Source: Candidatus Brocadiia bacterium | GTDB lineage: Bacteria > Planctomycetota > PUPC01 > DSUN01 | Length of the DNA: 33,694 bases | Assembly (NCBI GenBank): GCA_016782825.1 | Contig: JADHXT010000003.1 | Coordinates: 1 to 33,694, forward strand | Reading direction: 5' to 3' | Shown: positions 28,001-33,694 of the stretch, piece by piece | Position numbering within the stretch: position 1 is the first letter of the stretch | How the letters are laid out: the number at the start of each line of letters is the position of its first letter | Program-made: the position numbers and the translations under genes | Notes under the pieces: generated by a model | What the model saw: only the letters and a program-made list of their open reading frames with translations | The model's database searches: none | Told to the model about the DNA's origin: nothing

Positions 28001-28219
28001 GAAACCTACCGTCGCCGCGACAAGCACGGCGACGCCATCAAGCTCATCGACCGCTTCCACATGCGCGACTCGGGCATGGGCGGCTCCGCGAGCAAGGAGC
28101 GCTTCCGGCGTCTGGTCGGTCTCATTCGGAAAGACATCGACAAGCTCGACGACGCCAATCTGAAGGCCACGCTCAAGCTGCTGGCCGACGAGCTCTACAA
28201 GCGGCTGAACGCGCGCTAG
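25097..28219 (+). CDS. Large secreted/periplasmic TPR-repeat protein
   Basis: Signal peptide MKRLRYTALLVALSVASSVHA; helical repeats rich in A/Y/L such as GQCYYAGERHYEAGICFSAVSKWYPE and ILGHAHYGLRQYAEAIPYLSAVETYHEKA. Confidence 0.8.
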   Translation: MKRLRYTALLVALSVASSVHAAGTWERQIEFAKKLATLQYYDIADIVLARVEQSPNLIGILKANALRQIGDYYSFIASGVAATQAGLQGYIDSLEKASEYYKKYIAHRSPKREDRFDARMQLSRVSLAIAEAHLQIYRDSRTDKAAKEAHKKKALEIFKSALAQFQTAIDARGKEVEAKKKQKPKDIKATKAKAEWQKQYDAMRIEYFRVQLEHLNARVRYAKLLKGFGVAAAEWQAELARSSSAYTRLLLDFANSPGETQANLYLGICLMEQGTQKHKDALLRFETVWRKKEMFEQYRRIACEAAYWTAVIQRSQKKFDDAIKTIDGLVEFASDGAWDMEKQPRTVEKIIETLTELEGADRDQYTQRDVARTFLLQAECFADKAADKKTPAGESKKLYGASFDVANAVGQVRGLRDPKYAPLMEKWRRLAGRGRVPVVILQQYKNALLKRQYVRAARLYTELIGQGAVKKQDLRDGWFTVGQCYYAGERHYEAGICFSAVSKWYPEPVGKALEAARAAVGAQHKQAEATKSDFDSALLGRYRIAAEKLDPLGTAGVTIRRAKEHRQKGQFDQAFALLAPIDPQNKAYANALYEIALTHKARFEKLPADRKTSIAGKKALGEMLAGFQKLLDYYRTAAPKLTGEANAEARGRLVAVVGAGLLMLADSYIRPYLNNPKKVIELTDDLEKRYPGIEKTPSASALYMKRMHAAYVVITQAKTAAEAVPVLGIVEESWKAVRKFPDFQFLDRAASIGAYSYLSVASKYDEEAKKLADAAAKKQLADKAAQARYRAVAFYVELLRSSPKQELKIYRYVLQTLKSGGKAEDYKTIIELAPKAIALYGRSRRSFADVLLIRGILGHAHYGLRQYAEAIPYLSAVETYHEKAYQEARRKYEEQKAAYERDPGRFRRAPSPPRRNAAQPDAKEKLAFCYLASSQRDKYEWLERAYNDLLRIYASKPEKFWIIRYNLCETYRRRDKHGDAIKLIDRFHMRDSGMGGSASKERFRRLVGLIRKDIDKLDDANLKATLKLLADELYKRLNAR

Positions 28220-28241
28220 ACACGACGAGGAGACGCGACCC

Positions 28242-29315
28242 TTGAAGCTCCACATCCGCCCCGCCACGAGCTGGTGCCTGCTGGCCGGCCTGCTCGTCAC
28301 CCTGGCTGCCTCTGGCGCCCAGGCCGCGAGCACCATCTACCGCGACGAGATCTACCTGCGCGGCCAGGAAGACAAGCCCATCGTCACCAGCATCACCGCC
28401 GACACCATCAAGGAAATCAAGGCTGGCGGCGCCGTCTTCAACCCCCTCGGCGTCCTGCGAGTCGTCTACTCCGGCGCCCCGCAGGGCTACCGCAACGCCG
28501 AAGCCCACAGGGAAAGCGGCCGCTTCGAGGAAGCCCTCACCGGCTATCAGACCACCCTGCGCAACCTCACCGACAAGGACCGCAAGTTCTGGCTCGAGCC
28601 CCACTGCCGCTACTACATCGCCGAATGCTACCTCGAGATGGGCGATCTGGCCAGGGCCGAGGCCGCCTACACGGAACTTCTCGACAAGCACCCCGACACA
28701 CGCTTCAAGCCCGACGCCATGATGGGCCGGGGGCGCGTCAACTACGAGGCCGGCAACTTCGCCGCCGCCGAGCGCCGCTTCGACGACCTCGAGGTCTTCG
28801 CCGCGAAGGCCAGCTGGCCCGTGTGGCTCTACGAGGCCTATGGCTGGAAGGCCCGCTGCCTCCGCAAGCAGAAGGCATACAGCAAGGCCCTCGATTACGT
28901 CCGCAAAGTGATCGTCGCCCCCCCGCGGAAGTACGAAGACATCATCACCCTCGCCCGCACCGAGGAAGCCCTCATCTACGTGGACCAGGGCGAGTACGAC
29001 AAGGCCGCGGGACTCCTCAACAAGCAGATCGACCGCATCGCTCCCTCGGTGGACAAGGGCGCGCGCTTCGCGCGCATGGAAGCCCAATGCAAGAACGCGC
29101 TGGGCAACTGCTACCTGAAGCGGTTCGAGAAGAGCAAGGACAAGAAAGACCTCCAGGAAGCCCTCATCGGCTTCCTATGGAACGTCACGCTTCACGTCGG
29201 CTTGCCCGAGCGCACCGAAGCTCTCACCAAGGCCGCCGCGTGCTTCGAACAACTGGGACAGAAGACCCGCGCCGTCGAGCTGCGGGATGAACTCCAGGGC
29301 AAAGAGCCCAAGTGA
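28242..29315 (+). CDS. Secreted/periplasmic TPR-repeat protein
   Basis: TTG start after GAGGAG; signal peptide WCLLAGLLVTLAASGAQA; TPR units such as EAHRESGRFEEALTGYQTTLR and IAECYLEMGDLARAEAAYTELLDKHPDT. Confidence 0.8.
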   Translation: MKLHIRPATSWCLLAGLLVTLAASGAQAASTIYRDEIYLRGQEDKPIVTSITADTIKEIKAGGAVFNPLGVLRVVYSGAPQGYRNAEAHRESGRFEEALTGYQTTLRNLTDKDRKFWLEPHCRYYIAECYLEMGDLARAEAAYTELLDKHPDTRFKPDAMMGRGRVNYEAGNFAAAERRFDDLEVFAAKASWPVWLYEAYGWKARCLRKQKAYSKALDYVRKVIVAPPRKYEDIITLARTEEALIYVDQGEYDKAAGLLNKQIDRIAPSVDKGARFARMEAQCKNALGNCYLKRFEKSKDKKDLQEALIGFLWNVTLHVGLPERTEALTKAAACFEQLGQKTRAVELRDELQGKEPK

Positions 29316-29363
29316 GCAATCAGGACAACCCTCCGGCCGCGAAGAGGAGAAGGAGAAGACGAC

Positions 29364-30242
29364 GTGAACGTAAGGAAATGGACGATTCTGTCGCTCGCAC
29401 TCGTTGCAGTCGTGCTTGCCGTCGGCCTGTGTGTGTCGCACAGCATGGCCACTGCGGCCGAGGCCCCGCCGGCGGCGCCACCCGCTGCGCCCCCGGCCGA
29501 GGCCCCGGCGGCCCCGCCGGCCGCCCCGCCAGGCGCGCCGCCGGCGGTGGCACCCACCACGGCTGCCGCACCGGCCGCCACACCCCCTGCCGGCGGCGAA
29601 GCTGCCCCGCCTGCCACGGCCAAGACAAAGCGCACCGTCCTCCAGACGATCAACGCCGGTGGCCTCATCGGCTACGTCATCATCGGCCTCTCCTTTGTGG
29701 CCCTCTCGCTCATCATCGAGCACGCCGTGAGCATCCGCCGCGACAAGCTCTGCCCCGACGAGCTGGCCCAGGAACTCGAGGACTACTTCAACCAGGAGCA
29801 GTACGAGGAAGCCCTCGAGCTGTGCAACGTGGAGAAAAACCTGCTGACCGACGTGGTGCGGGCCGGCCTGTCGCGCATCGACTCCGGCTACGAGCGCATG
29901 CAGGAAGCCATGCAGGAAGCCGGCGAAGAATCCTCCGTCGCCCTCCAGCAGAAAATCAGCTACCTGTCGCTCATCGGCAACATCTCGCCCATGCTCGGCC
30001 TCCTCGGCACCGTGAGCGGTATGGTCAAGGCCTTCGGCACGATCGCCACGATGACCAACGTGAAGCCCGCCGTCCTGGCCGGCAGCATCAACGAGGCCCT
30101 GGTCACCACCCTCCTCGGCCTCACCGTGGCCATCCCCGTCATGTGCGCCTTCCAGTTCTTCTCGAACCGAGTCACACGCATCGTCCTCGAGTCCAGCACC
30201 ATCATTTCCGACATGATGGAGCGGTTCAAGCCGGCCAAGTGA
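29364..30242 (+). CDS. exbB: MotA/TolQ/ExbB-family proton channel protein with signal peptide and Pro/Ala-rich N-terminus
   Basis: GTG with AAGGAG SD; GYVIIGLSFVALSLIIEHAVSI, LSLIGNISPMLGLLGTVSGMVKAFGTIA, INEALVTTLLGLTVAIPVMCAFQFF are classical ExbB/TolQ TMs. Confidence 0.92.
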   Translation: MNVRKWTILSLALVAVVLAVGLCVSHSMATAAEAPPAAPPAAPPAEAPAAPPAAPPGAPPAVAPTTAAAPAATPPAGGEAAPPATAKTKRTVLQTINAGGLIGYVIIGLSFVALSLIIEHAVSIRRDKLCPDELAQELEDYFNQEQYEEALELCNVEKNLLTDVVRAGLSRIDSGYERMQEAMQEAGEESSVALQQKISYLSLIGNISPMLGLLGTVSGMVKAFGTIATMTNVKPAVLAGSINEALVTTLLGLTVAIPVMCAFQFFSNRVTRIVLESSTIISDMMERFKPAK

Positions 30243-30310
30243 GCCGAGCGCGGTAACCCGCTCGGCCTCGCCCCACGGGCGCGAGGGCCGGGCCCGGAGG
30301 CTTGCCCCGT

Positions 30311-30814
30311 ATGCACATCAGCACGCGGAAACGCATCAAAGAGACCGATCTGAACATGACGCCCATGATCGACGTCGTGTTCCTGCTCATCACCTTCTTC
30401 ATGGTCGTCACCGAGATCACCCGCCAGGACGACATCGCCGACCTCCAGCTCCCCGACGTCGCCGCGGCCACTATCGATGACAACCCCGACCCCGAACGGC
30501 TGATCATCAACATCAAGAAGACCGGCATGGTCTATGTGAGCGGCGCCGAGTACAACCTGGCGAACCCCGCCGACACCAACCGGGTGAAAAACCTGCTCTG
30601 GACCGAGGCACGGATCAGCCGCAGCCCGGCCACGGGCTCCGCCAATCGTGTCGTCCTTGTGCGAGCCGACAAGCGCACGCCGTTCAAGTACGTGCGCAAG
30701 ATCATGCAGCTCTGTGTGGACCGCGATATCGGCATCTGGCGCCTTGCCTTCGGCACCCTTCCCTTCCAGTCCCGCGAAGCGAAGCTCAAGGCCGAGGGCA
30801 AGACCGGACCCTGA
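30311..30814 (+). CDS. exbD: ExbD/TolR-family biopolymer transport protein, copy 1
   Basis: ATG 10 nt after GGAGG; LNMTPMIDVVFLLITFFMVVTEI with conserved Asp in the TM. Confidence 0.9.
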   Translation: MHISTRKRIKETDLNMTPMIDVVFLLITFFMVVTEITRQDDIADLQLPDVAAATIDDNPDPERLIINIKKTGMVYVSGAEYNLANPADTNRVKNLLWTEARISRSPATGSANRVVLVRADKRTPFKYVRKIMQLCVDRDIGIWRLAFGTLPFQSREAKLKAEGKTGP

Positions 30815-30845
30815 ACCGCCCCACTCCGACCAGGAACCCGCGACG

Positions 30846-31295
30846 ATGAAACCCTCTGACTCTGAAAAAAACGCCGTCAAGAAAGCGGAGCTGTCGCTCA
30901 CGCCCATGATCGACGTCGTGTTCCTCCTCCTGATCTTCTTCATGGTCGGCATGAAGTTCAAGGAGTTCGACCGAAAACTCGAAGCCGACCTGCCTCGCGC
31001 CGGGGAGCCGCCCAAGGACGAGCCGCCCGAGCTCGTCGACGAAATCTGGGTGCGCATCGACGACCAGAACAAGGGCCGCGGCGGCCCGGCCACCCCCAGA
31101 ATCGTCGTCGACCAGGTGGTCATGCGCAACTGGGACCACACCTTCAGCACCCTCGAACGCCTCGGCCGAGCACCGCAGGCACTCAAGGACCCCGTGATCC
31201 TCGACCCCACCGACGCAGCTCACACGGGCTGGGTGCTCAAGATCATGGACTACTTGCGCCTGCTCAAGTATCAGAACATCAACTTCAAGCAGTGA
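30846..31295 (+). CDS. exbD: ExbD/TolR-family biopolymer transport protein, copy 2
   Basis: LSLTPMIDVVFLLLIFFMVGMKFKEFDRKLEADLP; periplasmic domain VVDQVVMRNWDHTFSTLERL. Confidence 0.9.
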   Translation: MKPSDSEKNAVKKAELSLTPMIDVVFLLLIFFMVGMKFKEFDRKLEADLPRAGEPPKDEPPELVDEIWVRIDDQNKGRGGPATPRIVVDQVVMRNWDHTFSTLERLGRAPQALKDPVILDPTDAAHTGWVLKIMDYLRLLKYQNINFKQ

Positions 31296-31343
31296 CGGGG
31301 TGCGCCCAGAGCATGCCCCACCCGTCACGCCGACGGAACTGCG

Positions 31344-31370
31344 GAGCCGGCCCTCAAGGGCCGGCTCTTT
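31344..31370 (+). terminator. Terminator-like hairpin between exbD copies 2 and 3
   Basis: gagccggccc-tcaa-gggccggctc-ttt: perfect 10-bp stem, 4-nt loop, short T run. Confidence 0.7.
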
Positions 31371-31469
31371 GCATGACGGCCACCGACGCAAGCTTCCTGG
31401 CCCAAGACGGGTAGAATCCTGCAGATGGCCAGTGTCGCCGGCCCCCCCGCCCTGCTTGGAGGAAGAACC

Positions 31470-31895
31470 ATGCGCGTGCTGCGGCCACGTCAGAAGCCCG
31501 AGGCGCGTCTTTCCATCACGCCCATGATCGACGTCGTGTTCCTCCTCCTGATCTTCTTCATGGTCGGCATGAAGTTCAGGGCGTTCAACCGGAAGCTCCC
31601 GGCCGAGCTACCTCGCGCTGGAAAGGCGGATTTCGGCCACGAAGTCTGGGTGCGCATCGACGACAGGAACAGGGGCGGGGGCGGAGAGCCCAGCCCCAGG
31701 ATCGCCGTCGACCAAGTGGTCATGCGCGGCTGGGACCACACGTTCAGCACCCTCGAACGCCTCTCCCGAGCACCAGGGGCGCTCAAAGACCCCGTGGTCC
31801 TCGATCCCACCGACGCGGCTCATACAGGGTGGGTGCTGAGGATCATGGACTATCTGCATCTGCTGGGCTACTCGAACATCAACTTCAGGCAGTAG
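31470..31895 (+). CDS. exbD: ExbD/TolR-family biopolymer transport protein, copy 3
   Basis: ATG with GGAGGAAG SD; LSITPMIDVVFLLLIFFMVGMKFRAFNRKLPAELP; closely similar to copy 2 over its full length. Confidence 0.9.
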   Translation: MRVLRPRQKPEARLSITPMIDVVFLLLIFFMVGMKFRAFNRKLPAELPRAGKADFGHEVWVRIDDRNRGGGGEPSPRIAVDQVVMRGWDHTFSTLERLSRAPGALKDPVVLDPTDAAHTGWVLRIMDYLHLLGYSNINFRQ

Positions 31896-31917
31896 ATGAT
31901 CTGCTGCAAGCACGGCG

Positions 31918-31939
31918 GAGCCGCCTTCAGGGGCGGCTC
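31918..31939 (+). terminator. Hairpin downstream of exbD copy 3
   Basis: gagccgcc-ttcagg-ggcggctc, 8-bp stem; no T tract; resembles the hairpin after exbD copy 2. Confidence 0.45.
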
Positions 31940-31976
31940 GGCTCATGTCGGCGATGAGGCTGGGCGGGGAGGGCGG

Positions 31977-32804
31977 TCAGCGGCGGGCGTTTCGGCGCTT
32001 GCTCTGGTCGGTGAGAAACTTGCGCTCGCGCGCGCTCAGGCCATCGAAGCCCTCGCGAGTGATCTTGGCCAGAATCTCGTCCAGCCGGTCGTCGTCGCGC
32101 GAGCGTCGCTTCTGCTGCTTGCGCGCCTGCCGGGCGGGCAGGGCATCGAAGTAGCGCTCCACCGACCCTCCGTAGCGCCAGTAGAGCCAGGCGAACAGCG
32201 CGCCGCCCAGGTGAGCGGCGTGGGCCACGTCGCCGCCGTAGGCGCCGATGGCCCCGAGCACGTCGATGCCGATGATCAGAGCCGCGGCCCACTTCAGGCG
32301 GATGGGGAGGATGAAGAACAGCAGGATCGTCTGGTTGGGATAGCGGATGGCATACCAGATGAGCACCGCGATCACGGCCGCCGACGCGCCCATGGCGATG
32401 CCCCGCTCGCCAAACACATACTGCATCACGCAGAAGGCGAGGCCACCGGCGACGCCGCCGCCGAAGTACAAAGTGAGAAACCGACGCCGCCCCAGCAGGG
32501 CCTCCACCTGCGTGCCGAAGGCATACAGCACATACATGTTGAACACGATGTGCCAGATCCACGCCGGGTCGTGGAGGAACATGTAGGTGAACACCTGCCA
32601 CACCCACAGCTTCTCGACCACGAGGCTGGCGCGCAGCCCCAGGGCGAAGCCCAGGTGAACCCGCGCCGTGGCCCACACCAGGATCTGCACCACAAACACC
32701 GTGATATTGGCAATCAAGAGGAGCTTGATGGTGGAGGCGGGACGGCGGAGCGGCCCCTGGCCGTCGAGGTAGGCCGAATGGCGATAGCCACCGCGGTCGC
32801 GCAT
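31977..32804 (-). CDS. Rhomboid-family intramembrane serine protease
   Basis: HIVFNMYVLYAFGTQVE, active-site GASAAVIAV, HAAHLGGALFAWLYW; C-terminal DRLDEILAKITREGFDGLSARERKFL tail typical of rhomboid proteins. Confidence 0.9.
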   Translation of the reverse strand: MRDRGGYRHSAYLDGQGPLRRPASTIKLLLIANITVFVVQILVWATARVHLGFALGLRASLVVEKLWVWQVFTYMFLHDPAWIWHIVFNMYVLYAFGTQVEALLGRRRFLTLYFGGGVAGGLAFCVMQYVFGERGIAMGASAAVIAVLIWYAIRYPNQTILLFFILPIRLKWAAALIIGIDVLGAIGAYGGDVAHAAHLGGALFAWLYWRYGGSVERYFDALPARQARKQQKRRSRDDDRLDEILAKITREGFDGLSARERKFLTDQSKRRNARR

Positions 32805-32877
32805 CACACGTGGCCCTCTGCCGAAAGGGCAGCGACCTGTCTCGGGACAGGCCGACACAGGTCGAGGGGGAGGGGAG

Positions 32878-32953
32878 TGGAGCCCATGGTGGGAGTCGAA
32901 CCCACAACCTCAGCTTTACGAAAGCTGCGCTCTGCCGATTGAGCTACACGGGC
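32878..32953 (-). tRNA. tRNA-Thr (anticodon CGT), CCA encoded
   Basis: Reverse strand GCCCGTG-TA-GCTC..GAGC-G-CAGCT-TTCGTAA-AGCTG-AGGTT-GTGGG-TTCGACT-CCCAC-CATGGGC-T-CCA folds as a full cloverleaf. Confidence 0.95.
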
Positions 32954-32980
32954 TCCTGCCGCACAGGCGACACGACATCT

Positions 32981-33009
32981 ATTTAACACGTTCTGCCGCC
33001 CGAATGCAA
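32981..33009 (-). promoter_or_regulatory. Candidate promoter for the tRNA gene
   Basis: On the minus strand TTGCAT - 17 nt - TTAAAT, about 28 nt upstream of the tRNA 5' end. Confidence 0.5.
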
Positions 33010-33069
33010 GAGCGATGGCGCACCGCACAGGCCTCCACTTCGGCGCCCCCCGGTGGCGGGTGCTCTCGA

Positions 33070-33098
33070 TTGACATCAATCCCCACAAATGGTATCAT
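33070..33098 (+). promoter_or_regulatory. Candidate promoter for the Trm112-like gene
   Basis: TTGACA (33070) - 17 nt - TATCAT (33093). Confidence 0.6.
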
Positions 33099-33137
33099 CC
33101 ACAAGTTACACGCTCCCATGGTATCGGGCGGGCCGCG

Positions 33138-33344
33138 ATGATCGACGAGACGCTGCTGTCCATCCTCGCCTGCCCCGTCTGTAAGGCTCCCCTTCAACTC
33201 GACGAAGGGCGCCTCGTCTGCACCCAGACCCGTGTGAGCTACCCGATCGAAGACGATATCCCGATCCTGCTCGCCGACCGCGCCGAGCCCGTCCACCCCG
33301 ACGACCGCTCGCAGGCACACGCAACGTCGGGATCGCGCGCGTGA
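33138..33344 (+). CDS. Trm112-family zinc-ribbon-like protein
   Basis: MIDETLLSILACPVCKAPLQLDEGRLVCTQTRVSYPIEDDIPILL. Confidence 0.88.
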   Translation: MIDETLLSILACPVCKAPLQLDEGRLVCTQTRVSYPIEDDIPILLADRAEPVHPDDRSQAHATSGSRA

Positions 33345-33357
33345 GGAGCCGCCGTCG

Positions 33358-33694
33358 GTGATCGCCATCATCTCGGACGTGCACAGCAATCTCGCCGCGC
33401 TGGAAGCGGTGCTCGAGGACATTCGAGCCCGCCACGTCGAGCGAGTCATCTGCCTCGGCGATACCGTCGGCTACGGCCCCCAGCCCGTCGAGTGCCTCGA
33501 GCGCATCCGCCAGTTCGACGCCGTGCTCCTCGGCAACCATGACGAGGCCATCTTCCACAGCCACAAGACCGAGGAATTCAACGTGCGGGCCGAGCTGGCC
33601 GTCGAGTGGACCCGCAAGCAGCTCAGCCAAGGCCCCGAGCAGGAATCCCCCGGACGGCTCGACTTCCTGCGCAACCTCGAGCCGCTGAAGGAAG
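33358..33694 (+). CDS. Metallophosphoesterase (calcineurin-like/YfcE-type), truncated by the window end
   Basis: From GTG 33358: IAIISDVHSNLAALEAVL, CLGDTVGYGPQP, LLGNHDEA are the metal-binding motifs. Confidence 0.85.
   Translation, partial: MIAIISDVHSNLAALEAVLEDIRARHVERVICLGDTVGYGPQPVECLERIRQFDAVLLGNHDEAIFHSHKTEEFNVRAELAVEWTRKQLSQGPEQESPGRLDFLRNLEPLKE

Noticed and set aside
1-33694. CRISPR array, transposase, integrase or phage genes
   Set aside because: No regularly spaced repeats with unique spacers and no recognisable recombinase ORF were found; the repeats at 2442 and 12571 are simple tandem repeats.

Overview
The 33.7 kb window is high-GC and gene-dense. Codon use, gene content and PVC-like PilM/ExbB proteins suggest Planctomycetota or a related lineage; this is inference only. 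The left part (0-14 kb) carries ordinary single genes: a sugar-phosphate isomerase/epimerase-like TIM barrel, two tandem nucleoside-symporter-like MFS transporters, an EF-G-like GTPase, a GH27/36-type glycosidase, a HicBA toxin-antitoxin pair, a stand-alone ComEC-type metallo-beta-lactamase, a Gfo/Idh/MocA oxidoreductase, a flavodoxin-like reductase, a DHH phosphoesterase and a ferritin-like protein. The centre and right (14.6-31.9 kb) is one collinear block of eleven genes: a PilM protein with a PilN-like C-terminal extension, two single-TM proteins with Pro/Gly-rich linkers, two tandem TPR-secretin paralogs, two TPR proteins, one ExbB/TolQ-like protein and three ExbD/TolR-like proteins. No PilB/PilT ATPase, PilC or prepilin is visible in the window. 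I regard this block as the best candidate for an undescribed envelope-spanning, proton-motive-force-powered secretin system. The right edge has a rhomboid protease, tRNA-Thr(CGT), a Trm112-like protein and a truncated metallophosphoesterase. Other sequence-level observations: a 23-bp direct repeat exactly flanking the HicBA cassette, a stop-free heptamer repeat translated at the N-terminus of the flavodoxin, a large imperfect palindrome at the left edge, and long blocks of nucleotide identity between the paired secretins and between two ExbD genes. All family calls are from reading the translations by eye; no database search was run.
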